A DNA stretch of 64,000 nucleotides from Umezawaea endophytica (GCF_025061645.1 NZ_JANYMP010000008.1:270959-334958), one strand, 5' to 3'; shown: positions 1 through 8,661, numbered from the stretch's first letter. Made by a program: numbers and translations. The notes: a model not told the origin generated them from the sequence alone.

Positions 1-22
1 GGTTCCGTCTCACGACGGAACC
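1..22. terminator. perfect hairpin downstream of the IniB-like gene
   Basis: A 9-bp perfect stem (GGTTCCGTC with GACGGAACC) closes a 4-base loop, 34 bases past the stop of the minus-strand gene that ends at 56. It could end that transcript. No T-run is visible because the window ends here. Confidence 0.5.
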
Positions 23-55
23 GACCCTCGGTAGAGCGACGAGATCGAAAAGAGA

Positions 56-928
56 TCAGAACAGCAGGTCGGTGACACCCAGGAGGTCGCCGCCGGGCAG
101 GTGCGCGTCGTGGACGGTGTCCGTGACGTTGCTCACCACGCCGCCGAGCCCGGTGGCCGACGCCAGGTCGCCGCCGACGGAGCCCAGGGTGTCCGCGCCG
201 AGCGGCGCGGAAGCCGTGAAGGCGACGTCGTCGAGACCGCCCAGGTCGAGCGTGTTGCCCAGGTTGACGCCCTCGGTGAGGCCACCGGTCACGCCGTCGA
301 CGACACCGTGGAGCGTGTCGACCGAACCGAACACGGAGCTGGTCAGGCCTTCCGTGCCCGGCAGCAGCGAGCCGGTGACCCCACCCGCGGTGGCGGTGGC
401 GCCGTGGAGTGCGCCCGTCGCCGAGTCGGCGAGGTCGTCGACCTGGCCGTGCGCGGTGTCCAACGTCCCGTCCAGGGAGCCGGTCACGTCGTTCACCGCG
501 GAGAAGTCACCGGGAAGAGTGATGTCGGCCGCGCCGGACGCGTCCGCCAAGCCCCACGCCGAGAGGCCGGTGAAGGCCTCCAGGCCGTTCTCGTCCGCCG
601 CGATGGCACCCGTGGCGGCGAGGTTGACGTCCGTGGTGCTGACACCCACGAGCTGGGTGACGGCGTGGAGCTGGCTGATAGCGGCGGCGGGGCCGTCCAC
701 GTCGATGTCGAGGGGCAGGTCGTCGAGCACGGAACCGTCGAGGGCGGGCAGGCTCCCGGCGGGCACGTAGTCGAGGACCAGGGGCAGAACCTCCTGGACG
801 TCGAGTGCACTGATGTCGCCCAGTCCGGCCGCGCCGAGAACACCCTCGGCGTCGTTCTGGAAGTCGGCCAGCGCGGTCGGGTCGCTGAGCAGACCGAGGA
901 CGAATTCGTGCAGCGTGTTCGAGCTCAC
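56..928 (-). CDS. IniB N-terminal domain-containing protein
   Basis: 290 residues with a GTG start at 928 preceded by GGAGA. The first ~50 residues (LHEFVLGLLSDPTALADF, then AEGVLGAAGLGDISALDV) match the N-terminal signature of IniB, the first product of the mycobacterial isoniazid-induced iniBAC operon. The rest is a low-complexity acidic, Gly/Ala/Thr-rich stretch with recurring VTGSLDG- and LGGLDD-like motifs and almost no Lys or Arg. No signal peptide or membrane segment is seen. It is divergent from an Hsp70-like gene and a LuxR regulator, an arrangement recalling iniBAC with IniR. Family assignment comes from the N-terminus and context; the molecular role is unknown, and in mycobacteria the operon responds to envelope stress. 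Confidence 0.8.
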   Translation of the reverse strand: MSSNTLHEFVLGLLSDPTALADFQNDAEGVLGAAGLGDISALDVQEVLPLVLDYVPAGSLPALDGSVLDDLPLDIDVDGPAAAISQLHAVTQLVGVSTTDVNLAATGAIAADENGLEAFTGLSAWGLADASGAADITLPGDFSAVNDVTGSLDGTLDTAHGQVDDLADSATGALHGATATAGGVTGSLLPGTEGLTSSVFGSVDTLHGVVDGVTGGLTEGVNLGNTLDLGGLDDVAFTASAPLGADTLGSVGGDLASATGLGGVVSNVTDTVHDAHLPGGDLLGVTDLLF

Positions 929-1061
929 TGGTGTTCTCCAAGGGTCATGCGGGGTGTCGGGGAGCCGGGTGTACTGCGGGTCCCGGCACTGGGGAAAAAC
1001 CTACGAGCTGGGGGACGCCCCGCCATCGGGGATGACTCCCAGTAGATGCCGTATCCACGAT

Positions 1062-1097
1062 GGGGTGATTTTCGTTCACCCCCTAGGGGATTAGGGG
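1062..1097. promoter_or_regulatory. candidate operator between divergent IniB-like and Hsp70 genes
   Basis: The 244-bp gap holds a 7-bp perfect stem, GGGGTGA at 1062-1068 and TCACCCC at 1076-1082, directly followed by the palindrome CCCCTAGGGG (1080-1089) and a second TAGGGG at 1092-1097. Such clustered repeats between two divergent starts are a natural place for the LuxR-type regulator encoded two genes on to bind. Binding is inferred only. Confidence 0.4.
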
Positions 1098-1172
1098 ACG
1101 CGCTTGTGAGCCAATGAGCACCGGTGTACGTACAGAGGACTGGTACGAACAGGTGAGTGAGGAGTCCCGGAG

Positions 1173-2468
1173 TTGCCCTATGTCCTTGGGGTCGATGTGG
1201 GCACCACCCGCACCGCTGCCGCGATCTGCCGCCTCGCCCGCGTGGGCAGGCCGGAGGTCGAGCTGGTCGGCCTCGGCGGGCCCGGCGGCGGCGTCGCGTC
1301 GACGGTGCGGATCACCGAGGACGGCGAGTACGCCGTCGGTGAGGCGGGTGACCCCTGGCTCACCGCCACCGGCTTCGCGCGGCGGATCGGCGACGAGGTC
1401 CCGGTGCTGCTCGGTCAGGACTGGGTCACCCCGGAGGACCTGACGGCGCTGCTGGTCGTGTGGGTCGTCGGCCAGGTCGCCGACCGCGAGGGCGAACCGG
1501 CCGCGCACGTCGCCGTGACCCACCCGCCGGAGTGGGGAGCGCACCGCAAGGAGCTGTTCCAGGAGGCGCTGCGGCACGTCGGCCTCGACCGCTGCTCGCT
1601 GGTCGCCGAACCCCTCGCCGCGGTGGAGAACCACTTCGCCGCGGGCGGGAACGGTGACGTGCAGGCGGTGTTCAGCCTCGGCAGCCACGCCGTCTCCTGC
1701 TCCGTCGTCCGGCGGTCGCTGGACTCGGCGCCGGAGCTGGTGGGCACGGGCGAGGGGCACGACCACCCGGCGGGCGTCGACTTCGACGACGAGGTCCTCG
1801 GGCACGTGCGGGCCGCACTCGGGCGGGAGCTGGCGGACCTGGACCCCGCCGACCCGTGGACCGCGCAGGTGTTCGCCCGGCTGCGGTTCGACGGCGAGGC
1901 CGCCAAGCGGGCGCTGTCGGGCGTGGCCGAGGTCGTCGTTCCCGTGCACCTGGCCGAGGGCGTTCGCGAGGTCGTCCTCACCCGACCCGGCTTCGAGGAC
2001 CTGATCCGCCCCGCGGTGGAGCTCGCCGTGGACACCCTGGTCCGCACGACGGTGGCGCACGGTGAACCGGACGTGGTGCTGCTCGTCGGCGGCAGCGCCC
2101 GGATCCCGCTGGTCGCCGAGGTGGTGTCCGGCGCGCTGCGCGCCCGGATCGCCATCGAGGCGGCCCCGGAGACGTCCGTGGTCAAGGGAGCCGCCCTGCT
2201 CGCCCGCCGGGTCGTCGAGGGACCGGACGCCGAGCCCGAACCGCGGGAGACGTCCGTGCTGCGCCGCTTCGACGACCCGTCGCTGCGGTTCCCCGTCGGC
2301 GAACTGGGCCTGACCGACGACGAGTTCGCCGCTCCTCCACCCCGACCACCGGTGGACATCACCCCGCTCGACCTGCCTCGACGTTCCGTGAAACGCGTCG
2401 TGCGGGGCCTCAAGCCCGCCGGATCGCGCCGGAGCGCCCACCCTGCTGACGACGAGGACGGCCGTTGA
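1173..2468 (+). CDS. Hsp70 family protein (truncated DnaK-like ATPase)
   Basis: 431 residues from a TTG start with an upstream GAGGAG. The actin-like ATPase fold is visible: phosphate-1 loop GVDVGTTRTAA near residue 6, AVTHPPEW near 112, phosphate-2 FSLGSHAVSC near 165, and the adenosine motif VLLVGGSARIP near 302. After the ATPase there are only ~85 residues rich in Pro and Arg, so a normal substrate-binding domain is missing and this is not a complete DnaK. Its stop overlaps the TTG start of the following LuxR gene (TTGA), suggesting translational coupling. It probably works with the divergent IniB-like protein; its substrate is unknown. Confidence 0.85.
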   Translation: MPYVLGVDVGTTRTAAAICRLARVGRPEVELVGLGGPGGGVASTVRITEDGEYAVGEAGDPWLTATGFARRIGDEVPVLLGQDWVTPEDLTALLVVWVVGQVADREGEPAAHVAVTHPPEWGAHRKELFQEALRHVGLDRCSLVAEPLAAVENHFAAGGNGDVQAVFSLGSHAVSCSVVRRSLDSAPELVGTGEGHDHPAGVDFDDEVLGHVRAALGRELADLDPADPWTAQVFARLRFDGEAAKRALSGVAEVVVPVHLAEGVREVVLTRPGFEDLIRPAVELAVDTLVRTTVAHGEPDVVLLVGGSARIPLVAEVVSGALRARIAIEAAPETSVVKGAALLARRVVEGPDAEPEPRETSVLRRFDDPSLRFPVGELGLTDDEFAAPPPRPPVDITPLDLPRRSVKRVVRGLKPAGSRRSAHPADDEDGR

Positions 2469-4834
2469 GCCCCCGATCGACCACGCACCCAGCCCTGTTG
2501 CCCGACGAAGCGACCCGCCAGGTCCTCGCCGAGATCACCGCCGATCCTGGCGCGCCGATGCGGCTGGGGGTGGTCGCGCCCGGCGGGTACGGGAAGTCGG
2601 CGATCCTGCGGGAGGTGGAGCGGGTCTACCAGGACGCCGGGGAGTCCGTGCGCCTGGTGGACGACGCCCACCTGCTGGACGAGACCCGGCTCCGGGAGGT
2701 GCTGGACGCCGACGAGCCCCGGCTGGTGGTGGCCTACCGGCCGTGGCCCCGGCAGCGCGTGCTGGCCGAGTCGGCCGGGCGGTGGCGGGCGCTGATGCCG
2801 TCGGTGTTCTCGAAGGAGCAGGTCAAGGAGTTCCTGCCCGCTTCGGCCGGCCGGGCGGTGGTGGACTTCGTGCACCAGCAGACCGGCGGGGTGCCCCGGT
2901 TCGTGGAGCGACTGGCGGGGATCTCGTCCGCCGAGGTGCCCGCCGACGCCGTGGCCGCGTTCCGGCCGGAACTGGACTGGTTGGACGGCGACCTCCAGAA
3001 GTTCCTGCTGGCGGCGGAAGCCGGGGCCGGGTTGCGGCTGGACCTGCTGGGCGCGTTGCTGGGCAAGGACTTCGACGAGGTCGGTGAGGTCATCGAGGCC
3101 GGGCGGGCCACCGGGCTGCTCGGGCAGGACGGGACCCTGGTGCCGTTGGCCCGGCGGGCGGTCGCGGTGCTGAGCCGCGCCGAACGGCGGATCGCCGTGC
3201 GGCAGCGGTTGGCGGAGTTGCAGCTCGCCTCCGGCGGGCCGGTGCTGGACCTGGTGCGGCCGCTGATCGGCACCGGGGTGGGAGGTCCGGGCATCGCCGC
3301 CGCGTTCGAGGCGGCGGCCGGGGAGGCGATGGGCGCCGATCCCGCGCTGGCCGCTCGGCTGCTGGCCGCCAGCGCGTCGGGTGCGCCGCGGCCGGAGATC
3401 GCCGCCCGGTGGGCCGCGGCGTCGGCGATGGCCGGGGACCTGGACGCGGCGCTGAGGTTGGCGGACCAGGTGATCACCGGACCCGAGTCGCCGCACCGGG
3501 CGGCCGCGGCCGAGGTCGCGGCGGTGGCCCTGGCCCACCGGGGTCAGTTGGCGCGCAGCACGGAGCTGTACCGGTGGTCGGCCTCGTCGTCCGCCGGGGC
3601 GTTCGCGGTGGTCGGGCGGATCGGGACCGGCCACGCGCCGGAGGAGTTGGAGCTGCCCACCGCGCCCCCCACGTCGTTCGACGGGGCCGCGGCGCTGATG
3701 GCGCAGGGCATGAGGGAGTCCGTGGCCGCCGAGCCGATGGCCGCGCTGTCCACGCTCGTGCGGGCCTCCGGACTGCTGGAACCGGTGGGGAAGGCGGCCC
3801 TGCTGCCGGACAGCCCGGCCGCGTTGGCCGCGCTGGTGGCGCTGCACTGCGGTGAGTCGGGGGTGGCCGAGTCGGTGCTGGAGCGGGCCGCCGTCGCACG
3901 GGTCGGCGGGACGTTGATGACGGTCCGGCACGTGGTGCTGCGGGCCTGGATCGCGATGGTCCGCGGGCACCTGGTCGAGGCCAAGGAATGCCTGGTGGCG
4001 TTGAAGAAGACCGGGAAGAGGCTGGAGCCGCGGGACTGGCTGTTCGCGGTGGCCCTGGAGATCGGCGTGGCGCGGAGGAACTCCGACCTGGCGACGGTGA
4101 AGAGGACGTGGGAGCAGGCTTGTGAGGCGGTGCTCCGGCACCCGGTGGACCTGTTCACGTTCCTGCCGTTGGGGGAGTTCGCCGCTGCCGCCGCCCGGCT
4201 GAGGGACGAGCACCGGCTGGCGCCGCACCTGGACGCCGCTCGGGTCCTGCTGCGGGAGTTGGGGGATCCGCCGTTGTGGGCCGTGCCGCTGCACTGGGGC
4301 GGGTTGCACGCGGCGATCATCGCGGAGCAGACGGGCGTGGCCGAGGAGCACGCGGCGGCGTTGGCCGTGCACCGGGGGCGCACGCGGTACAACGCGATCG
4401 TGTCGGACGCGGCGGAGAGCTGGTTGGACGTGCTGGCCGGGAAGGTGGAGCCGGACCGGGTGGAAGAGGCGGCTCGGGGGTTGCACGCCGCGGGGCAGTG
4501 GTGGGACGGGGCCCGGTTGGCCGGGCAGGCCGCCATCCGGACCACGGATCGGCAGGCGATGGTTCGGCTGCTGGATTGTGCTCGGTTGTTGCAGGGGCGG
4601 CCTGTTGGGGGGAAGAAGGCTGAGGCTGTTCAGGTGGCTGAGGTCGGGCAGTTGAGTGATCGGGAGAGGGAGGTGGCGGAGTTGGTTGTGGGGGGGATGA
4701 CTTATAAGCAGGTGGGGGATCGGTTGTTTATTTCGGCGAAGACTGTGGAGCACCATATGGCTCGGATTCGGCAGAGGTTGGGGTGTAGTAGTCGGGGGGA
4801 GTTGTTGGCTCAGTTGAGGGAGATGGTGGGGTAG
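2465..4834 (+). CDS. LuxR-family ATPase regulator (IniR/MalT-like)
   Basis: 789 residues. The N-terminus has a P-loop (GGYGKSA, residues 39-45) and a Walker B-like VDDAHLLD near 67; the middle is an Ala/Leu-rich helical repeat region like the TPR sensor of MalT/STAND regulators; residues ~725-789 form a LuxR HTH (LSDREREVAELV, then YKQVGDRLFISAKTVEHHM). Mycobacterial iniBAC is controlled by IniR, a large regulator of this architecture, so control of the neighbouring IniB/Hsp70 genes is a reasonable inference. Oddly, codon use changes abruptly at about 4560: the last ~90 codons, including the HTH, use GTT, ATT, AGT and GGG where the rest uses C-ending codons. See the composition patch finding. 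Confidence 0.85.
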   Translation: MSPRSTTHPALLPDEATRQVLAEITADPGAPMRLGVVAPGGYGKSAILREVERVYQDAGESVRLVDDAHLLDETRLREVLDADEPRLVVAYRPWPRQRVLAESAGRWRALMPSVFSKEQVKEFLPASAGRAVVDFVHQQTGGVPRFVERLAGISSAEVPADAVAAFRPELDWLDGDLQKFLLAAEAGAGLRLDLLGALLGKDFDEVGEVIEAGRATGLLGQDGTLVPLARRAVAVLSRAERRIAVRQRLAELQLASGGPVLDLVRPLIGTGVGGPGIAAAFEAAAGEAMGADPALAARLLAASASGAPRPEIAARWAAASAMAGDLDAALRLADQVITGPESPHRAAAAEVAAVALAHRGQLARSTELYRWSASSSAGAFAVVGRIGTGHAPEELELPTAPPTSFDGAAALMAQGMRESVAAEPMAALSTLVRASGLLEPVGKAALLPDSPAALAALVALHCGESGVAESVLERAAVARVGGTLMTVRHVVLRAWIAMVRGHLVEAKECLVALKKTGKRLEPRDWLFAVALEIGVARRNSDLATVKRTWEQACEAVLRHPVDLFTFLPLGEFAAAAARLRDEHRLAPHLDAARVLLRELGDPPLWAVPLHWGGLHAAIIAEQTGVAEEHAAALAVHRGRTRYNAIVSDAAESWLDVLAGKVEPDRVEEAARGLHAAGQWWDGARLAGQAAIRTTDRQAMVRLLDCARLLQGRPVGGKKAEAVQVAEVGQLSDREREVAELVVGGMTYKQVGDRLFISAKTVEHHMARIRQRLGCSSRGELLAQLREMVG

Positions 4835-4911
4835 GGGTTGGTTGGGTTGGGTCCGGTTGGGGGTCCGGTTTGGGGGCCGGGTTTGGGTGGGTGCCGGGTT
4901 TTGTTGGTGGG

Positions 4912-5030
4912 GTGGCCGATTTGACTTGGGGCCCCTAGATTTGCCCCTTCGTCGGACAATAAAGGGCAGAGGGTGAAGCTGCCGTCCGACGCAAGTTTAA
5001 GGGGCAAATCCCCCAAGTAAAATCGGCCAC
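4912..5030. repeat. 119-bp imperfect palindrome between convergent genes
   Basis: Paired arms, outside to inside: GTGGCCGATTT with AATCGGCCAC, ACTTGGGG with CCCCAAGT, ATTTGCCCCTT with AAGGGGCAAAT, and TCGGAC with GTCCGA, around a ~26-base centre. It lies between the convergent LuxR and VOC genes and could act as a bidirectional terminator, but its size and layered arms also resemble a MITE-like or REP-type element. The flanking 75 bp (4835-4911) are low-complexity G/T-rich sequence. Confidence 0.8.
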
Positions 5031-5095
5031 GGTTGGGTGGGCGGCGTGCGGTTTGTGGGTGGTTGGGGGATTGGCTGCCGGTTTGTGGGTGGGGA

Positions 5096-5953
5096 TTATG
5101 GTTGCCAGAGCCAGAATTCTATTCCCTGGTTGTCTGTGCATTCTGCTGATTGGCCGTATGGTTGGTTTTCTGGGTTTCCGGTGGTTCCTCCGTGGGTCCT
5201 TACTGTTTCTAGTGTGGTTTCCAGGTTTTGTACTGCGTACATCAGTTTCCAGCCGGTTGGGCCCTGGCCGCCCCATAGGCCTGCCATGTGGCCTGCGCCT
5301 TCGATTTGCCAGCCGTTTTCTACCCTGCCTGGGGTGAAGTGCCAGCCCAGTACGGCTCCGTAGAAGGTTTTTGCGGCTTCTGCGTCTGGCACTTGGAAGG
5401 TGTGGTAGCCGAGTTCGCCGTGGGTTGGGGTTGGGTTTTTTGGGGGTGTGGTCTCGGCTAGTATCCAGCGGTGGCCGAAGGGGTCCAGGATTGTGCCGCC
5501 GCGTCCGTGGCCTGTGTCGGCCACTGGGCGTAGTATTTTTGCTCCTTGTGCTGTTGCTCGGGTTATCGCTGTGTCTACGTCGGGTACTTCCAGGCGGTAT
5601 GACGGGTGGCTGGTGGTGGGGGCTTTGTGGCCGATTTCTGGGAATTCTTCCGCCAGCATGATGGTTGTGTTTCCGAAGGTTAGTTCGGCGTGGCCTATTT
5701 TTCCGTCTTCCATGATGATCGGGTCGCCGTGTTGTACGGCTCCCAGCGCTTCTACGTAGAAGGTGATGGCGGCGCGGGCGTCTGTCACTGCCAGGTAGGG
5801 CGTGAGCGTGGACTGTGTGGGGGGTGTGGTCATCGTTGTTGGCTCCACTCCTAGTACGGCCTGCTCCAGGCGCGCGCGCAAGGTTGCGGCGAAGGTCGGG
5901 TCCGGGGTTGTCGGGGTGTTCGGCAGGTGTAGGGCGTTGAACGGGTCGGTCAT
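5096..5953 (-). CDS. VOC-family protein with sigma-linked N-terminal segment (two glyoxalase-like modules)
   Basis: 285 residues from ATG at 5953, sharing ATGA with the stop of the sigma-factor gene. After an N-terminal segment (MTDPFNALHLP, then FAATLRARLEQA) come two vicinal-oxygen-chelate modules: residues ~50-165 (YLAVTDARAAITFYVEALGA, ending GHRWILAE) and ~175-285 (GYHTFQVPDAEAAKTFYGAVLGW, ending GIEFWLWQP). Substrate and metal use cannot be read. Tight coupling to an ECF sigma factor suggests it is a partner or target of that regulator. Codon use is atypical for the window, with many A/C codons in a patch whose plus strand is G/T-rich. Confidence 0.8.
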   Translation of the reverse strand: MTDPFNALHLPNTPTTPDPTFAATLRARLEQAVLGVEPTTMTTPPTQSTLTPYLAVTDARAAITFYVEALGAVQHGDPIIMEDGKIGHAELTFGNTTIMLAEEFPEIGHKAPTTSHPSYRLEVPDVDTAITRATAQGAKILRPVADTGHGRGGTILDPFGHRWILAETTPPKNPTPTHGELGYHTFQVPDAEAAKTFYGAVLGWHFTPGRVENGWQIEGAGHMAGLWGGQGPTGWKLMYAVQNLETTLETVRTHGGTTGNPENQPYGQSAECTDNQGIEFWLWQP

Positions 5954-6453
5954 TGTCGACCCCCGTTGTGTGCGCGTCTGAATGCGGTTCTGGCCCTGGT
6001 GAGCAGGGCTTCTGCGGCGTGGACGGTTCTGCCTAGGTGGGTGGCGACCTCGGCGACGGGCAGGCCGTCCAGGTAGCGCAGGGTGAGGGCGCTCCTGTGG
6101 TGGGCGGACAGTTGGGCCAGTACCGCGTGGGCGTGCAAGGCGTCCACCTCGGTGTCCCAGGGGTCGGTGAGGGGGTCTTCGTGGAGTAGTCGCAAGCCTC
6201 GTCGTTCTCGTTCTCGGCGGCGCCAGTGGTCGATGAGCTTGTGCCTGGCTATGCCGATCAGCCACGGCGTGCTGACCTGGCCGCCGTTGCGGGCGGCCTG
6301 CACCGCGGCCAGGAAGGTCTCGGAGGTCAGTTCCTCCGCCTGTGCGCGGTCGCCGCACCTGGGCAGCAGGTACCCGTAGACCTGCGGTAGCGCTGCCTCG
6401 TAGAGCTCCAGCAGCGCGAACGCCGGATCGGGGTGCGCCCGCGGTTCGCTCAC
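5950..6453 (-). CDS. ECF-type RNA polymerase sigma factor
   Basis: About 167 residues from GTG at 6453 (a TTG at 6480 would add nine residues and has no better ribosome site). Region 2 is visible as LYEAALPQVYGYLLPRCGDRA, then AEELTSETFLAA and WLIGIARHKLIDHWRR; region 4 as LSAHHRSALTLRYLDGLPVAEVA. No anti-sigma gene is adjacent; the VOC gene follows with a 4-base overlap, so that protein may take part in its control or be its output. Base composition is normal here, so the G/T patch ends at about this junction. Confidence 0.85.
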   Translation of the reverse strand: MSEPRAHPDPAFALLELYEAALPQVYGYLLPRCGDRAQAEELTSETFLAAVQAARNGGQVSTPWLIGIARHKLIDHWRRRERERRGLRLLHEDPLTDPWDTEVDALHAHAVLAQLSAHHRSALTLRYLDGLPVAEVATHLGRTVHAAEALLTRARTAFRRAHNGGRQ

Positions 6454-6501
6454 AACCCATAGTCGTCCCGGACGGGGCAACTCCGTCGGGTGAAGGCCAA
6501 G

Positions 6502-6539
6502 ATTGCTCGGGCGTGCTAGGTTTTGCTCATGCGAGCAAA
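6502..6539 (+). promoter_or_regulatory. TetR operator spanning the start codon, with candidate -10
   Basis: TTTGCTC (6522-6528) and GAGCAAA (6533-6539) form a 7-bp inverted repeat around the ATGC of the start codon at 6529, with a further TTGCTC half-site at 6503-6508. TAGGTT at 6517-6522 is a good -10 hexamer six bases before the ATG, so the message may be leaderless and repressed by its own product. Confidence 0.55.
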
Positions 6540-7113
6540 GTCCAGCTCAGGTGAGCTGACGGTGACGGAGCAGGCGCGGCGGGCGCAGATCGTCGGTGCC
6601 GCCATTCGGACCGTGGCCGAGCTGGACTACGCGAGCACCTCGTTCAAGCGGATCGCGGAGCGGGCCGGGTTGAGCAGCACGGGGTTGATCTCCTACCACT
6701 TCGCGGGCAAGCAGGAGCTGGTCGACGAGGTGTTCAGGGAGGTCCTAGCGGTCTTCGGGCGGTTTGTGCTGGAGCGGATGAACCTGGGCGGGTCCGCGGC
6801 CGGGGAGTTGCGGGCGTTCCTGCTGGCGAACGTGGAGTTCATGCGGCTCCACCCGGATCACCTGCCGGCGCTGGTGCGGTTGCGGGAGCACGTGACCGTT
6901 GGGGACGGTGCGGACTCGGACCACGTGGCCCTGGCCGCCCTGCTCCGGGAAGGGCAGCGGCTCGGGGAGTTCCGCGAGTTCGACGTGGACGTGATGGCGC
7001 TGTTCATCATGGCGCTGCGCAACGGGATCGTCGTGAGGGCGGCCGTGGTCGACCTGGAGGTGTGCGGGGCCGAGCTGGTCGAGGTGGTGGAGAGGGCGAC
7101 GAAGGAGGGCTGA
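6529..7113 (+). CDS. TetR/AcrR-family transcriptional regulator
   Basis: 194 residues from ATG at 6529; upstream in-frame TTG at 6523 is less likely. The N-terminal HTH is clear (QIVGAAIRTVAELDYASTSFKRIAERAGLSSTGLISYHFAGKQEL, described in parts: helix 1 near residue 17, recognition helix around GLISYHF). The C-terminal ligand domain is unassigned. It is followed after three bases by a secreted esterase gene, so the pair is probably an operon in which the regulator senses a substrate or product of the esterase. A palindrome over its own start codon suggests autoregulation. Confidence 0.85.
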   Translation: MRAKSSSGELTVTEQARRAQIVGAAIRTVAELDYASTSFKRIAERAGLSSTGLISYHFAGKQELVDEVFREVLAVFGRFVLERMNLGGSAAGELRAFLLANVEFMRLHPDHLPALVRLREHVTVGDGADSDHVALAALLREGQRLGEFREFDVDVMALFIMALRNGIVVRAAVVDLEVCGAELVEVVERATKEG

Positions 7114-7116
7114 ATC

Positions 7117-8661
7117 GTGCGTCGGGGGATGGTGGCACTGGTGGCTGTTCTGCTGGTCGGCTGCGGGGAGGCTGTTGTGGAGGACGACGTGGTCCGGGTC
7201 GAGACCGGTGAGGTGCGGGGGTCTCGGCAGGGGGATCTCCGGGTGTTCCAGGGGATCCCGTACGCGGCGCCCCCTCGCGGGGAGCTGCGGTGGGCGGAGC
7301 CCCGGCGGGCGGAGCGCTGGGAGGGGACCAGGGACGCGACCCGGCCGGGAAGTCCGTGCCCTCAGGTCGGGTCGTCCTATTCGGACACCCGCAGCACGAA
7401 CGAGGAGTGCCTGTTCCTCAACGTGACCGCGCCCCGGTCCGGTGGTGGGAAACCGGTGATGGTGTGGATCCACGGTGACGGGGCGATCGGTGCGGGCCAC
7501 TTCTTCGACGCGGCGCGGTTGGCTTCGCGCGGTGACGTCGTGGTGGTGACGGTCAACTACCGCATGGGTGTCTTCGGCGGGTTCGGGATGCCCGGTCTCG
7601 CGGGCTCCGGGACGTTCGGGCTGATGGACCAGCGGGCGGCGTTGGAGTGGGTGGGGCGGAACGCCGCGGCGTTCGGCGGTGATCCCGGCAACGTGACGCT
7701 GTTCGGCGTCTCCTACGGGGCGACGTCCGCGGTCGCGCACCTGGTGTCGGAGCGGTCGAGGGGGCTGTTCCACCGGGTGGCGCTGCACAGCGCGTTCGCG
7801 CTCGCGGACGTGCCCGCGGGAGCGTGGTTCCCGGACCTCGGGGCGCTGCCGTCGTTGGCCTGGCGGTCGGTGTCGGAGGTGGAGGGGCTCGGCGCGGCGG
7901 TCGCGGGGGAGTTGGGTGCGGCGGACGTCGACGCGCTGCGGCGGCTGCCGGTGGAGCAGGTGCTGGACCACCCGCTGGTGATGAACATCTTCCAGGCGTT
8001 CGGGTACGGCGGTGAGGTGCTGCCGAAGCTCCCCGGTGACGCGCTGGCCGCGGGGGAGTTCGCCCGCGTGCCGGTCCTCGCGGGCGCCACCCGTGACGAG
8101 CACCGCAGCTTCGTCGGGTTGTTCCGCGAGCTGGCCGGTCGGCCCGTGACCACCGAGCAGTACCCGGAGCTGCTGGCGACGGCGTTCGGGGCGGACGCGC
8201 CCGCCGTCGAGGCCGAGTACCCGCTGTCGGACCACCCGTCGGCGAGCGCGGCGTGGGCGGCGCTGCTCACCGACCGCGTGTGGGCGAGGGCCACGATGGG
8301 GCAGCACCGGCTGCTGGCCGCGCACAACCCGGTCTACGCCTTCGAGTTCGCCGATCGCGGCGCACCGTCCGAGGTGGAGGTGCCCTCGCTGCCCATGGGC
8401 GCGTCGCACAGCTCGGACATCGGCTACCTGTTCCCGACGGCCGAGTTCGACGCCCGGCTGACGGCCGGGCAGCGGGCGCTGTCCGACACGATGATCGACT
8501 ACTGGACGCGGTTCGCCCGCACCGGCGACCCCAACGGCGAGGGGCTGCCGGAGTGGCGGCCGTTCGGGGACGGCGAGTTCGTGAACTCGCTCGCGCCCGG
8601 CGCGGTCCGGGGCGTGGACTACTCAGACGAGCACCGGCTGGCGTTCTGGGCCGGAAGGTGA
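7117..8661 (+). CDS. type B carboxylesterase lipoprotein
   Basis: 514 residues from GTG with GGAGGG upstream. The N-terminus is a lipoprotein signal (hydrophobic run ending LLVGC), so it is likely anchored outside the membrane. Carboxylesterase type B features: VFQGIPYAAPP, EECLFLNV, the oxyanion segment MVWIHGDGA, nucleophile elbow GVSYGATSA (usually GESAGG, so the residues around Ser are atypical), and a late His in GASHSSDIGYLF. It hydrolyses an ester of unknown nature. It follows the TetR gene closely. Length fits the family. Confidence 0.85.
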   Translation: MRRGMVALVAVLLVGCGEAVVEDDVVRVETGEVRGSRQGDLRVFQGIPYAAPPRGELRWAEPRRAERWEGTRDATRPGSPCPQVGSSYSDTRSTNEECLFLNVTAPRSGGGKPVMVWIHGDGAIGAGHFFDAARLASRGDVVVVTVNYRMGVFGGFGMPGLAGSGTFGLMDQRAALEWVGRNAAAFGGDPGNVTLFGVSYGATSAVAHLVSERSRGLFHRVALHSAFALADVPAGAWFPDLGALPSLAWRSVSEVEGLGAAVAGELGAADVDALRRLPVEQVLDHPLVMNIFQAFGYGGEVLPKLPGDALAAGEFARVPVLAGATRDEHRSFVGLFRELAGRPVTTEQYPELLATAFGADAPAVEAEYPLSDHPSASAAWAALLTDRVWARATMGQHRLLAAHNPVYAFEFADRGAPSEVEVPSLPMGASHSSDIGYLFPTAEFDARLTAGQRALSDTMIDYWTRFARTGDPNGEGLPEWRPFGDGEFVNSLAPGAVRGVDYSDEHRLAFWAGR

